64,000 bases of DNA from Vibrio navarrensis (lineage in GTDB: Bacteria; Pseudomonadota; Gammaproteobacteria; Enterobacterales; Vibrionaceae). The translations under genes were made by a program, and so were the position numbers. Shown one piece after another: positions 16,808 through 25,624 of this stretch. Below the pieces are notes generated by a model, which was not told the DNA's origin, did not search any database, and saw only the letters and a program-made list of their open reading frames with translations. The DNA lies in assembly GCF_015767675.1 (NCBI RefSeq), contig NZ_CP065217.1, forward strand, positions 1,488,001 to 1,552,000, in the 5' to 3' direction. Position 1 is the stretch's first letter. Each line of letters starts with the position of its first letter.

Positions 16808-17344
16808 ATGGAAGCAATAGAGGTTTATTACGCCTCTGCCCCAGCCAATGAAATCCCCATCCACACCCTCGAAATCCGAAACGAACAAGCCTACCAAAAT
16901 GGCGATGCTGATGCCGTCATTCGGCTTGCTGATGGCTTTTATTCCGTTCGTGATGATGGTGAGGAAGGGATTTCTCTGGGGCTTGAGGACGGCAATCTCA
17001 CTTTCTTTCGCTCCTCTGCCTTTGGGGTTTCCCTGCCGGGCAAAAGCGTGAAAGGGAAGCAGAACCTGCAGTTCCAGATTGATAACGTGACGGGCGAGGC
17101 CCGTCATTTTATTGATAAAGCCATGGAAGCCGGAAGCAAAGTCAAAATCATTTACCGCTTTTATCTCTCATCCAATCTATCCGCTCCCGCTAAACCACCG
17201 CTTGAGCTCACTTGCGTCAGTGAAAAAGACAACATCCAGACCGTGGCTGTTGTCGCGTCCTTTCATGACTTAGTGAATCGAGCGTGGCCAAAGCGCCGCT
17301 ATACGCCAGCCGTGGCGCGTGGGCTTAAATATCAGGGGTCGTAA
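16808..17344 (+). CDS. DUF1833-type tail protein (gpL position)
   Basis: This is a 178-aa protein with the pattern of DUF1833 phage proteins. It has an N-terminal YYASAPANEIPIHTLEI strand pair, ADGFYSVRDDGEEG, a central VTGEARHFIDKAMEAGSKVKIIYRFYLSSNLSAPAKPPLELTC block, and a C-terminal VASFHDLVNRAWPKRRYTP segment. It lies just before the NlpC/P60 and J-like genes, where lambda has gpL. DUF1833 proteins are thought to be tail-tip components. The C-terminal FPRRRY-type motif is commonly found at the tip hub in this group. It shares one base with the next gene. Confidence 0.8.
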   Translation: MEAIEVYYASAPANEIPIHTLEIRNEQAYQNGDADAVIRLADGFYSVRDDGEEGISLGLEDGNLTFFRSSAFGVSLPGKSVKGKQNLQFQIDNVTGEARHFIDKAMEAGSKVKIIYRFYLSSNLSAPAKPPLELTCVSEKDNIQTVAVVASFHDLVNRAWPKRRYTPAVARGLKYQGS

Positions 17345-17778
17345 TGCAGTTAATGGACTTAATGAACATTCCCTATCAAGACCATGGCAGGGCGCTCTCT
17401 GGCGTGGATTGTTGGGGCTTCGTGCGGCTGGTTCGCCATCATCACCACAAGTTGCCAATGTTGGCCAGCTTTGGTGCAGTTTCACCAGACGACAAAACAG
17501 GCATGACAGCTGGCTATCAAGCGTTAGTCGGTCAATTTAAGCTGACTCACCCTGTTGATGGTGCGATTGCCTGCCATTTTGTCGGCGACACCTTGGTGCA
17601 TGTTGGCGTGGTCGTGGACGAGAACGGGCTAAAAGTGGCTCATACCGGGCGAAAAATGGGACGGCCTAGGCTTTCCCGTTTGGCTGAATTTGAGCGCATG
17701 GCGCTGATTACGAGGTATTACATAGAACATGAGTATGTTAGTGGTTTACCCGAACAAGTTGGACCGCACCAAGCGTGA
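17344..17778 (+). CDS. NlpC/P60 family tail-tip peptidase (gpK-like)
   Basis: This is a 144-aa cysteine peptidase of the NlpC/P60 family, at the lambda gpK position. The catalytic Cys lies in GVDCWGFVRLV (about residue 22) and the His in LVHVGVVVDENG (about residue 88). The final polar residue is probably H99 in KVAHTGRK. Such enzymes cut peptidoglycan peptides during DNA entry. Lambda gpK also has an N-terminal Mov34/JAB-like part, which is absent here. The end overlaps the J-like gene by 50 bp. Confidence 0.88.
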   Translation: MQLMDLMNIPYQDHGRALSGVDCWGFVRLVRHHHHKLPMLASFGAVSPDDKTGMTAGYQALVGQFKLTHPVDGAIACHFVGDTLVHVGVVVDENGLKVAHTGRKMGRPRLSRLAEFERMALITRYYIEHEYVSGLPEQVGPHQA

Positions 17779-20536
17779 GTTTTGTCCTGTTCAGGCAGGG
17801 CAAACGCTCAATGCTTGGATGGCCAATAACATCAAAGGCTATTACGTATCGCCGACCCCGCCTTTTTCTTACTTTGTGAACGGGCAACAAAAAACCAGCG
17901 AAGATTGGTTCGAGTACCGTTGGCAAAACGGAGACCTGATTGAACTGTTTGCTGAGCCGAAAGATCCCGTCACCGCCGTGATGGCAGTCATTGCGGTTGT
18001 TGCAGCAGGCATGGCCATTTATGCCATGAACCAGATCCCGGACAACTTTCAGAAAACTTCCCCGGAAGGCAGTCCGATCTATGACGCAAACGCGCAAGGC
18101 AACCGTCCTCGACTCATGGGGATCATTCCTGAGTTGTTTGGCCGTCATAAAACCTACCCCGACATCATCAGCGAGCCCCAATGGTACTTCTCGGATGACG
18201 ATGAATTTATGATGCTTATGACGGCAGTGAGTGTGGGTGAGGTAGAACTGAGCGGCGATAATATTTATATCGGTGATACGCCCATTTCAAAATACGGAGC
18301 TGATATTGATTTTCATGTATTTCCTCCGGGCACCGATGTTACAGGCCACCCGGCACATCAGAACGTCTACACCTCTCGGGAAGTGGGCGCGACCGCTTCC
18401 ACCGCGGGGATTGAGTTGGAAGGGGCGGTGAACTCTGTTGAAGCGCAAATCACTCGTTTATCGGGTAAAAACATCACGCTATTGACGGAAATTGATGGGT
18501 TCATGAGTGAGTTCTGGCCAGATGAATGGGAAGAAAACTCGATCATCGTGCTATCGGGCACGCCCGGGGCCAAAACCGTCTCGGCAGGGGAGGAGAATGG
18601 CGGATTTCGCGGTTATTACGCGACAAGTCCCATAGAGTTTTGGTCAACTCATGAAGCACTACACGATTGCCGCTATGGCGACTATATTCGTTACCCCATC
18701 TCGTACACTGAGTCACAAAATGGGGCGGCACAAATCGAGTACGCGACGGGGTACATCTCCGATACCTACGTGGTCACTGAAAACGACGTCGAATACTATG
18801 CGGTTAGAATCAAGGATGGAAACGGGATGAATATCCCGAACAGTGCCGTTCCTGTCGAAACTCGGCAGCTTCCTTTGCAGTTTTTAGGCAAAGATGATGG
18901 CCGCTATAAGATCAGCGAAAAACGCAAAACCAGTGCCACGGTAGAGAAACTTTTCCCCAGTGCGAGTGAAATGGCGTTCCCCGGCTTTACTAACACTGGC
19001 GACTTAACGCAGGTTCGGGTGACTGTCGAACAATCCTTGCCGGGCAAACCTGCTGGGCCGCATTATGCTTGCCCCATTTCGGAGGTGACGGACCAAATTT
19101 CCGTTGATATCAAGTTTCCTGATGGCATTGGTTACATGAACGACAACGGCTCAGTTTCTAGCCGGGAAATCCGCTTGATGATTGAGTGGCGAGGGGAAGG
19201 GGAAAGCGAGTGGAATCAGGTCCCTTTTAAACGCTCGGGGGCGACACGCGATCAAATGGGCAATACCATCACCATCAATCTTGGCCGAAAAGTACGCCCT
19301 GAGGTGCGCGTGTATCGGGTGACAGGGGACAGCAAAGATAGCCGTTCCTTTGACCGGATTGAATACAAACGGCTGAAGTCTCGCCTTGAGGCGAACACCA
19401 GGTACGATGATTTCACCACCATGGCCGTGCGCATTCGAGGCAGTAACACGCTGTCACGCAACGCTGAAAATCGCTTAGGTGTAGTACCAGTGCGCAAGTT
19501 ACCCATTCCTGACGGCTTCGGCGGCTGGACGTCAGAGAATTATGCTACTCGCGATATTGCGCCAGCGGTGCGCTACATCATATGCGACAGTGGATTGAGC
19601 GATGTGCATATCGGGCAGCATGAGTTGCTGCGCTTACATGATGTATGGAAAGTGAGAGGCGATACTTTTGATGCGGTTTTTACTGACGACAGCACCTTGT
19701 TTGAGGTATTGAAAAAGGTCCTCGCCGTTGGCTATGCCGAGCCGACGCTGAACTATGGACAAATCGTTCCGGTTCGAGACGAACCGCGCACTGTGTTTGA
19801 TTACCAATACCAGCCTGACAACATGCTCGGGAAAGGGCTCGAACGCTCGGGCAAGTTCTTTGATGAAGAAGAGCCAGACGGGATAGAGGTGGAATACTTC
19901 TCAACCGAGACGTGGAAACCGGAAACAATCTTGTGTCTTTTACCTGATGACCTTGGCAATAAGCCCGAAAAGGTACGTGCCTTTGGTGTAACGGATGCAA
20001 CCAGAGCGTGGCGATTTGGGATGCGGATACGCCGCAAAAAGCGTTATCGCCGTTTTCAGTACTCATTCCAGACGGAGATGGATGCCTTTAACTCAAACTA
20101 CCTTGATTACGTGGCACTGGCTGATGATGTGCCGGGTTACGCACAAAGTGGACGAATGGAAGGCTACGATGTGTCGAATGGCAAAACGGTCGTTACGCTC
20201 GATGCGCCGCTTGAGTGGGGAGAAGGGGTGCACCATATCGCGCTCAGAAAACCCAACGGGCGAACATCCGGCCCGTACGTTTGTGACCGTGGACCCAATC
20301 CATACCAAGTCACGATCAACGGCAGTTTAGACTTCAAACCCGTTCTCGATGGCTCGATAGAGCCGCCTTTTTGGTTATTTGGCGAAGCAGATAGCTGGTG
20401 CTATCCGGCGCTGATTGATGATGTGGCACCGCAAGGAACGGAGCGATGCAGCGTAAAAGCCGTTAATTATGACGTTCGTGTTTACGCTGATGATGATAAT
20501 GAGCCGGATGAAAACGGGTACCCGAAAGTGGCTTGA
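17729..20536 (+). CDS. tail tip/host specificity protein, TipJ-like (gpJ family)
   Basis: This is a 935-aa tail-tip hub protein. The first 85 residues form a beta-grasp-like domain (LVVYPNKLDRTKREFCPVQAGQTLNAWM to DLIELFAEPKDP). A hydrophobic helix follows (VTAVMAVIAVVAAGMAIYAM) and then the conserved SPEGSPIYDANAQGNRPRLMGIIPELFGRHKTYPD block typical of J-like hubs. A domain near 560-700 contains ATRDIAPAVRYIICDSGL. The gpI-like beta-grasp domain, separate in lambda, seems to be part of this gene. Two ATGs at 17729 and 17735 are possible starts. The C-terminal receptor-binding part of lambda J (1132 aa) is missing or shorter, so host binding may rest on the esterase and lectins. Confidence 0.88.
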   Translation: MSMLVVYPNKLDRTKREFCPVQAGQTLNAWMANNIKGYYVSPTPPFSYFVNGQQKTSEDWFEYRWQNGDLIELFAEPKDPVTAVMAVIAVVAAGMAIYAMNQIPDNFQKTSPEGSPIYDANAQGNRPRLMGIIPELFGRHKTYPDIISEPQWYFSDDDEFMMLMTAVSVGEVELSGDNIYIGDTPISKYGADIDFHVFPPGTDVTGHPAHQNVYTSREVGATASTAGIELEGAVNSVEAQITRLSGKNITLLTEIDGFMSEFWPDEWEENSIIVLSGTPGAKTVSAGEENGGFRGYYATSPIEFWSTHEALHDCRYGDYIRYPISYTESQNGAAQIEYATGYISDTYVVTENDVEYYAVRIKDGNGMNIPNSAVPVETRQLPLQFLGKDDGRYKISEKRKTSATVEKLFPSASEMAFPGFTNTGDLTQVRVTVEQSLPGKPAGPHYACPISEVTDQISVDIKFPDGIGYMNDNGSVSSREIRLMIEWRGEGESEWNQVPFKRSGATRDQMGNTITINLGRKVRPEVRVYRVTGDSKDSRSFDRIEYKRLKSRLEANTRYDDFTTMAVRIRGSNTLSRNAENRLGVVPVRKLPIPDGFGGWTSENYATRDIAPAVRYIICDSGLSDVHIGQHELLRLHDVWKVRGDTFDAVFTDDSTLFEVLKKVLAVGYAEPTLNYGQIVPVRDEPRTVFDYQYQPDNMLGKGLERSGKFFDEEEPDGIEVEYFSTETWKPETILCLLPDDLGNKPEKVRAFGVTDATRAWRFGMRIRRKKRYRRFQYSFQTEMDAFNSNYLDYVALADDVPGYAQSGRMEGYDVSNGKTVVTLDAPLEWGEGVHHIALRKPNGRTSGPYVCDRGPNPYQVTINGSLDFKPVLDGSIEPPFWLFGEADSWCYPALIDDVAPQGTERCSVKAVNYDVRVYADDDNEPDENGYPKVA

Positions 20537-20553
20537 AGTTAACGCCATTAAAA

Positions 20554-20575
20554 AGCCCCTTAACGGGGCTCTTCT
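20554..20575. terminator. terminator between convergent J-like and lipoprotein genes
   Basis: AGCCCC (554-559), a five-base loop and GGGGCT (565-570) form the stem. An A-run precedes it on the + strand, so on the - strand a T-run follows. It therefore works best for the minus-strand lipoprotein gene, and possibly for the tail operon as well. Confidence 0.75.
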
Positions 20576-21287
20576 AGTCGTTAATCACTGTGTACTCCAT
20601 ATACTCTGGGGTGACAGAGTTGACCATCAGTTGATAATTTCTGAATCTAATGGTCTTAGTATCTTTAGGGTAGATCAGCTCTTGGGTAAATGCTGATCTC
20701 GCGTGATTGTCGAATGTGTATTCACGGTAGAGCACATTGATACCATCAGAGCTCAAGCCAGTGAAAATCAATTCGTGGTTTATGTAACCGGAGTCAGAAA
20801 GTGGTGTGCTTGTCTCGTGTTTTTCAAATTGCACATTGCTTGGTTCAATGGTGTATTGAGAGCCGCTTCCAACAGGAGAAGTCCAGAAATCACCGGAAAC
20901 GACAGTTTGGTCCCAGTACCCCGCCTTATCGATGCCGAACAATAGGTGACTACCTGGAATCATCACAATATCGTTGCCTTTTTCGTTTGTCCCTGCGATT
21001 TCGTATGCATCACCAGCTTTTCCAGAGAGCCTAAGAGCAACACTGGCTAAACCTCCGGACAGTACAAAAGCCTGTTTGGCTTGATAAGCATTTGACTGGA
21101 CCAATGTTTTGTAAGCCTTTCTCGTCAGCAACTCTTCGCCAACATAGGCTTTAGTTTTGATTCCAATTTGATAGCTTCTAGAGTCCACATTCTCCACTCT
21201 AGAAGGGGTGGTTCTGGAAAAATTCGCCGTCGAAGTGCACCCGGTCAACGCTGTCGTTACAAGCGCCAAAACAAAAAGCCTTTTCAT
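20574..21287 (-). CDS. prophage lipoprotein of unknown function (probable moron)
   Basis: This is a 237-aa predicted lipoprotein. The signal peptide MKRLFVLALVTTALTGC ends with a lipobox and acylated Cys at residue 17. The mature part is beta-rich without a family I recognise, and has a Gly/Ala-rich helix at about 80-95 (AFVLSGGLASVALRLSG). It is transcribed against the tail operon with its own terminator, the arrangement of a moron expressed from the prophage. Similarly placed lambdoid membrane proteins alter the host surface or exclude superinfecting phages; that role is only a suggestion here. Confidence 0.8.
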   Translation of the reverse strand: MKRLFVLALVTTALTGCTSTANFSRTTPSRVENVDSRSYQIGIKTKAYVGEELLTRKAYKTLVQSNAYQAKQAFVLSGGLASVALRLSGKAGDAYEIAGTNEKGNDIVMIPGSHLLFGIDKAGYWDQTVVSGDFWTSPVGSGSQYTIEPSNVQFEKHETSTPLSDSGYINHELIFTGLSSDGINVLYREYTFDNHARSAFTQELIYPKDTKTIRFRNYQLMVNSVTPEYMEYTVIND

Positions 21288-21395
21288 CCTTATAGCTCAA
21301 CTTACTGTTGTAAAGGACTTAAAAGGTATTCGGATCAATAAGTTTTGTCACTGAAATAGGGGATGTTTTGTGATTTGAATTGCATAGCTATCGTG

Positions 21396-21409
21396 ACGCG
21401 TAACGCTAA
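21396..21409. repeat. 14-bp direct repeat, copy 2 (ACGCGTAACGCTAA)
   Basis: An exact second copy of the 14-mer at 213-226, between the lipoprotein promoter region and the end of the regulator gene. Both copies are in the same orientation. Confidence 0.6.
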
Positions 21410-21416
21410 CTTAATT

Positions 21417-21746
21417 TCATTTCATGTTTTTCAGTTCGTTGTAAAGGCCTGTCAAAAAATTTGTAATCAGCCTTCTTATTGGTTCCGGGAAGAGCCGGGA
21501 CGCAGCAAGTAAGTCGTGCTCGGTCACGTTATCAAGCTCAAATCTATCTAGCACCATGTCAAGCTCGCTGACATTGAGTGCTTCAAGTATGCGTTCGTAT
21601 TCACTCCAAGTGATGTCGCGGACGCCTTGCTCAATACGTTTATAAGTTTTCTTACTAATACCAGCCTTTTCGGCTAGTTGCTCTTGGGTTAGCCCCGCCA
21701 ATCTTCTCCGGTGTTTGATTGCCTTGATCAATGAATCTCGTGACAT
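21417..21746 (-). CDS. XRE-family HTH transcriptional regulator
   Basis: This is a 109-aa Cro/CI-like protein. Residues 5-62 form the helix-turn-helix: AIKHRRRLAGLTQEQLAEKAGISKKTYKRIEQGVRDITWSEYERILEALN, with QEQLAEKAG and SKKTYKRIEQG as the two DNA-contact helices. The remaining 45 residues are a helical tail (LLAASRLFPEPIRRLITNFL). It lies at the right end of the prophage, divergent from a 61-aa gene. It may control the lipoprotein gene or itself; the main phage repressor is probably outside the window. Confidence 0.88.
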   Translation of the reverse strand: MSRDSLIKAIKHRRRLAGLTQEQLAEKAGISKKTYKRIEQGVRDITWSEYERILEALNVSELDMVLDRFELDNVTEHDLLAASRLFPEPIRRLITNFLTGLYNELKNMK

Positions 21747-21932
21747 TCAACACACACAACGGGCCGGATATGGCCATTTTGGTCTTAAAAGGGGTCAAAA
21801 AAGGGCACTTACCTTGTCAGACCTGAACAAATGAAATGATATGCGGTACGCGGCACACACATCGAAATTAAAATAATAAAAATATCAATAAAGATAATAT
21901 TAACATCAAACAGAGGCTAGGTAGAGGTAATA

Positions 21933-22118
21933 ATGAACTCTAAAAAGAAGGTGAGTTTGGATGATATTGAAGCTGGCTTAAATCACTTAAGCTCAATGGC
22001 ATCTGAACTGAACAACGAGCTGTTGAAGAATGTAGGCAATAGCGCCTTATCAGAGAAAGCGGAGCGGATAGCGTATGTGTCTTGGATGATGACTAGGCTT
22101 CTAGATCAAGTTGAGTGA
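21933..22118 (+). CDS. small helical protein of unknown function
   Basis: This is a 61-aa protein with a good ribosome site (AGAGGT) before the ATG at 21933. It is almost entirely amphipathic helix: LDDIEAGLNHLSSMASELNNELLKN and LSEKAERIAYVSWMMTRLLDQVE. It is divergent from the XRE regulator across 186 bp of AT-rich DNA. It is the last gene before the presumed prophage end. I do not recognise the family. Confidence 0.6.
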   Translation: MNSKKKVSLDDIEAGLNHLSSMASELNNELLKNVGNSALSEKAERIAYVSWMMTRLLDQVE

Positions 22119-22433
22119 TAACACAGGCTGGCATTTGTCAGCCTTTTATCTTTCTAAAGCAAAAATTATGGTTAGAGTCTGCGTCCAAATTGCGTCTAAA
22201 TAATTATTGAGGTTAATTTTATTTTTATTAAATCATTTAGTTACGTCGGTTGATTCATAATCAAAAAAGAAGAATGTAGGCTGATTATCCTGGTGCATCC
22301 GGCGTACCATTGAGAGCTGCAAAAGGTGTATTAGACCATTGCACGCCAGCGCTGGCAACGACTTCGCTGGGCATCAAGCTCAGAAAGGGCAAAGACCATC
22401 AAACGGTTATACACCCGACTCGCAGCGTAAAAC
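22119..22433. other. presumed right prophage junction; no confident gene
   Basis: The first part (to about 22,265) is AT-rich and holds the tandem repeat described separately and the palindrome TGATTCATAATCA (22251-22263). From about 22,280 the composition changes to coding-like. The + strand frame after a stop at 22277 runs through the end of the neighbouring gene, and the - strand has a short frame ending near 22,285. Neither is recognisable. This may be the remnant of a chromosomal gene interrupted at the attachment site. Confidence 0.4.
22180..22201 (+). repeat. tandem 11-bp repeat, candidate integrase arm-type sites
   Basis: TGCGTCCAAAT (22180-22190) is followed directly by TGCGTCTAAAT (22191-22201), one mismatch. 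Short direct repeats of this kind beside a prophage end fit arm-type binding sites for a tyrosine integrase. No integrase is visible in the window. Confidence 0.5.
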
Positions 22434-23132
22434 CTAGCGAAACGGTGACAACAACTGTTCCATCTCAAGTTTATGCAAAATCTCTATTTTGCGATGGGGG
22501 TGGCTGAAGGTGCGATAAAGCATTGCTTCGGCGACCGTGTCTGCGCTGACGGGTGTCCAGTTGTGTAGCCGGCCGCGTAGCAAAGGTGTGATTGGTCGCA
22601 TCAGGCATTGCAGCCATTTTTCGTCTTGGCGCTGCTGCTCGCGCGCTCCCAGCAAAGGGCCGGGCCGGACGATCACCAGTTGTTCAAACGCCATCTGCAT
22701 CAACGCATTTTCCATCTGTCCTTTGCACTTTAGATAGTGGAACGGAGAATGTGCATCTGCGCCCAAGCTGGAGACGACGGCCAACTTGGACACGCCAAGC
22801 ACCTTCATGCTTTGTGCTACATGGCAGACAAGTTCAAAGTCCACCTGGCGCAGTTTTGCCCGGCCGCCAGCTTGCCTTCGCGTACTGCCCAAGCAGATAA
22901 AACCGATGGTGGGCCTTGGTAAACTCTCATCCCAAGCGGTAATTTTGAGCTCAGGGTCGAGCAGTAAATGTACCTTGTCATTGCCAGTATGCGCGACTTT
23001 TGGCGGCCGGCGGCTTAAGGCGTAGACGGTGCCAATCGCGTCATGCTGCAAAATGTGCTGAAGTAGCCTTGAGCCAACCAAGCCAGTCGCGCCAGCAATG
23101 ATTACGCAGTGATTGTCCTGATTGATACTCAT
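22434..23132 (-). CDS. NAD(P)-binding oxidoreductase, atypical SDR (HTATIP2-like)
   Basis: This is a 232-aa protein with an N-terminal Rossmann fold: CVIIAGATGLVGSRLLQHIL carries the GxxGxxG nucleotide motif (residues 14-19). Further features are a FICLGSTRRQAG segment, the conserved VSKLAVVSSLGADAHSPFHYLKCKGQMENAL with a YxxxK pair, and IVRPGPLLGAREQ. This is the pattern of the atypical SDR/NmrA group that includes HTATIP2-like proteins. The substrate is unknown. It is transcribed away from cobT. Confidence 0.82.
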   Translation of the reverse strand: MSINQDNHCVIIAGATGLVGSRLLQHILQHDAIGTVYALSRRPPKVAHTGNDKVHLLLDPELKITAWDESLPRPTIGFICLGSTRRQAGGRAKLRQVDFELVCHVAQSMKVLGVSKLAVVSSLGADAHSPFHYLKCKGQMENALMQMAFEQLVIVRPGPLLGAREQQRQDEKWLQCLMRPITPLLRGRLHNWTPVSADTVAEAMLYRTFSHPHRKIEILHKLEMEQLLSPFR

Positions 23133-23272
23133 CGTTACTCCTAATTGATTCGCTGCTCATAGTGTTCAGCAAGTCGTCTTTACTATCATTAGCTTAGCGC
23201 TGGCGATCCGCTGTCGCTAGAGGTTACACTAGGTCACTTCTTTTTTCCCGTCAGTTTAAGACAGAGGACGTC

Positions 23273-24301
23273 ATGTTAGATCAACAATTCGCCGCGCAAA
23301 TTCAACACATTATCGACAACAAAACCAAGCCGCTTGGCGCTCTCGGCCAATTGGAGACAGTGGCGTTGCAACTGGCGCTCATCCAAAGTCAAGGCCAAAG
23401 CCAAGTGGCGGTGCAGATTGAACTGCGCAAACCGCAAATGTTGCTGTTTGCTGGTGACCACGGCATCGCGGATGAAGGGGTTAGCATCGCGCCCAGCGCA
23501 GTGACGCAGCAGATGGTGCTGAACTTTCTGGCTGGTGGTGCGGCGATCAACTGTTTTTGTCGCGGCAACGATATTGAACTTACGGTCATCGACTGTGGCA
23601 TTTTGTATCCGGTGACGCAGACAGCACCCAATTTACTGTTGCGTCGCTTGGGCGAGCGAACGCACAATTTTGCTCAGCAAGCGGCGATGAGCCTTGAGCA
23701 AGTCGAACAAGGTTTAAGCAATGGCGCAGAGATTGTTAAGCAGCGCTGCATGCTCGGGGCGGATTTGTTGATGTTTGGCGAGATGGGCATCGCCAATACC
23801 AGTTCGGCAGCAGCGCTGCTGAGCGCGCTGTCTGGACACGAAGTGGATCACTGTGTCGGTAAAGGGACCGGCATTTCCGCAGAGCAGTTGTCATTGAAGA
23901 TCAAACTGGTGGCACAGGGCGTCGGTCGCTGCTATGAGTTGCCCATAAAAGAAGTGCTGGCGCAAGTGGGCGGGTTTGAGATTGTCACTATGGTGGGGGC
24001 ATTTTTGGCCGCTGAGCAGCATAAAACGCCAGTATTGGTCGATGGTTTTATTGTTTCGGTGGCCGCTTATATTGCCACGCTGCTGGAGCCAAACGTACGA
24101 GATTACTTGCTGTTTGCCCATCGCTCAGAAGAGCAGGGGCACCAAATCGTGTTGCAGCTGTTAGACGCACAGCCGCTGATCGACCTCGGTTTGCGCTTGG
24201 GAGAAGGCACTGGCGCCGCGCTGGCGTACCCATTGGTCAAAGCGGCGGCACAGTTTTACAACCAGATGGCCAGTTTTGAGAGTGCAGGAGTCACGGTGTA
24301 A
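23273..24301 (+). CDS. cobT: nicotinate-nucleotide--dimethylbenzimidazole phosphoribosyltransferase
   Basis: This 342-aa CobT makes alpha-ribazole phosphate from nicotinate mononucleotide and 5,6-dimethylbenzimidazole, activating the lower ligand of cobalamin. Diagnostic stretches are [11 protein letters not shown] near residue 15, [13 protein letters not shown] near 60, [10 protein letters not shown] near 87, [14 protein letters not shown] near 172-185 and [12 protein letters not shown] near 260. The catalytic Glu is expected at the C-terminal [20 protein letters not shown]. It starts the cobT-cobS-cobU-cobC operon; cobS follows directly after its stop codon. No cobalamin riboswitch is evident upstream. 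Confidence 0.96.
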   Translation: MLDQQFAAQIQHIIDNKTKPLGALGQLETVALQLALIQSQGQSQVAVQIELRKPQMLLFAGDHGIADEGVSIAPSAVTQQMVLNFLAGGAAINCFCRGNDIELTVIDCGILYPVTQTAPNLLLRRLGERTHNFAQQAAMSLEQVEQGLSNGAEIVKQRCMLGADLLMFGEMGIANTSSAAALLSALSGHEVDHCVGKGTGISAEQLSLKIKLVAQGVGRCYELPIKEVLAQVGGFEIVTMVGAFLAAEQHKTPVLVDGFIVSVAAYIATLLEPNVRDYLLFAHRSEEQGHQIVLQLLDAQPLIDLGLRLGEGTGAALAYPLVKAAAQFYNQMASFESAGVTV

Positions 24302-25075
24302 ATGGCGTTTCTTCGTTACCAGTTCGAACTGTTTTGTCTGGCGCTGAGTTTTTTCAGCCGCTTGCCAGTGCCAGCCAACACGCCGTATTCCCCCGAGCGA
24401 ATGAATCAATCTGGGCGTTATTTTGCCTTGGTTGGTGCGTTGCTTGGTAGTTTGTGCGCGCTGTTTTACACCTTGGCCGCACAACTTGTGCCGTTTCAGG
24501 TGGCTATCTTGTTGATGATCGCTTGCAGCTTGTTGCTGACCGGCGCGTTTCATGAAGACGGACTCACCGACATGGCGGATGGCATTGGCGGCGGTATGAC
24601 AGTAGAAAAGCGCCTCACCATCATGAAAGACAGTCGTATCGGCACTTACGGCAGTGCAACCTTGACCATGGCACTGCTAGGTAAATTTGTCTTTCTCACC
24701 ACATTGGCTCGCCAAGCGGATTTTGTCCTGATTCTCATCGTTGCTTATACCTTAAGCCGAGCGGTGGCGGCGTCGCTGATTTATGATATGCCTTACGTCA
24801 GTGATGCAGACCAGAGTAAGAGCAAACCGCTTGCCAGCGCACAATCCTCGTTCGATCTGGCGGTATTGCTCTTTTGTGGTGTAATAGCGGCCCTGACCCT
24901 GGGCATGGCGAAAGGTTTGTTGCTGCTGCTCGTTGCTGCGCTATTTCGTATCGGCTTTAAGCGTTGGTTGATGGCGCGGCTTGGCGGATTTACGGGGGAT
25001 TGCCTTGGCGCTGCGCAGCAATTGATGGAACTTGGGATCTATCTAGTGCTGATTGTGATGATCCATAACGGTTAA
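24302..25075 (+). CDS. cobS: adenosylcobinamide-GDP ribazoletransferase (cobalamin synthase)
   Basis: This is a 257-aa inner-membrane enzyme that joins adenosylcobinamide-GDP with alpha-ribazole or its phosphate to form the cobalamin product. The conserved cytoplasmic motif [19 protein letters not shown] near residues 80-99 supplies the metal-binding acidic residues. [14 protein letters not shown] near 102-117 is the second signature. The remainder is made of hydrophobic helices ([50 protein letters not shown]). It abuts cobT and precedes cobU by 8 bp. Length matches the family. Confidence 0.96.
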   Translation: MAFLRYQFELFCLALSFFSRLPVPANTPYSPERMNQSGRYFALVGALLGSLCALFYTLAAQLVPFQVAILLMIACSLLLTGAFHEDGLTDMADGIGGGMTVEKRLTIMKDSRIGTYGSATLTMALLGKFVFLTTLARQADFVLILIVAYTLSRAVAASLIYDMPYVSDADQSKSKPLASAQSSFDLAVLLFCGVIAALTLGMAKGLLLLLVAALFRIGFKRWLMARLGGFTGDCLGAAQQLMELGIYLVLIVMIHNG

Positions 25076-25083
25076 GGCGGTAA

Positions 25084-25623
25084 ATGAAAGCATTAATACT
25101 CGGCGGGGCTCGCTCAGGGAAATCGTCTCACGCGGAAGCGCTGGTGCGCAATTGGTGTGAGCAAAGCGCTGGCACGCTTCACTATCTGGCCACGGCGGTG
25201 CCGTTTGATAATGAAATGAGCGAACGGATTGCGCATCACAAAGCGCAGCGTGGCAAAGGTTGGCAAGAGCACGAAGCGCCGCTGTTGCTAGCAGAGTATC
25301 TGGCAAGGTTCGAAGCGCAAGATGTGGTGCTGATTGATTGCTTGACGGTGTGGCTCAATAACTGGCTGTTTGAACTGGCAGAGCAGGCGGATAACGCGCA
25401 GCTCGAAGAGAAAGTGGCGCAGCTTTGCCAAGCGTTAATCGCTTGTCCGGCAAGCGTGGTACTGGTGTCCAATGAAGTGGGGTTGGGCGTGGTGCCGATG
25501 GGTAAAGTGAGCCGCCTGTTTGTCGATAATGCCGGGCGAATGAACCAGCGGCTAGCGCAAATCTGCCAGCAAGTAACACTGGTCGCTGCCGGATTGCCAC
25601 TGGACTTGAAGAAGGCTGAATGA
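25084..25623 (+). CDS. cobU: adenosylcobinamide kinase / adenosylcobinamide-phosphate guanylyltransferase
   Basis: This is a 179-aa bifunctional enzyme that phosphorylates adenosylcobinamide and then transfers GMP from GTP. The P-loop GGARSGKSSHAEAL (residues 7-20) and the conserved ATAVPFDNEMSERIAHHKAQRGKGW block, including the guanylylated His of HHKAQR, are diagnostic. VLIDCLTVWLNNWL is the Walker B-type strand and VSNEVGLGVVPMGKVSRLFVDNAGRMNQRLA is the C-terminal signature. It is in an operon with cobT and cobS, and its stop lies 1 bp before the next frame. Confidence 0.97.
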   Translation: MKALILGGARSGKSSHAEALVRNWCEQSAGTLHYLATAVPFDNEMSERIAHHKAQRGKGWQEHEAPLLLAEYLARFEAQDVVLIDCLTVWLNNWLFELAEQADNAQLEEKVAQLCQALIACPASVVLVSNEVGLGVVPMGKVSRLFVDNAGRMNQRLAQICQQVTLVAAGLPLDLKKAE

Positions 25624-25624
25624 C

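Noticed and set aside
22310..22507. 65-codon + strand frame at the prophage/chromosome junction
   Set aside because: It needs a TTG start, has no ribosome site and its second half is antisense to the SDR gene. It may include a gene remnant but is not supported as a gene.
23133..23272. Possible cobalamin riboswitch before cobT
   Set aside because: No B12-box-like sequence or multi-helix leader is visible and the gap is only 140 bp; the btuC upstream gap is also too short.
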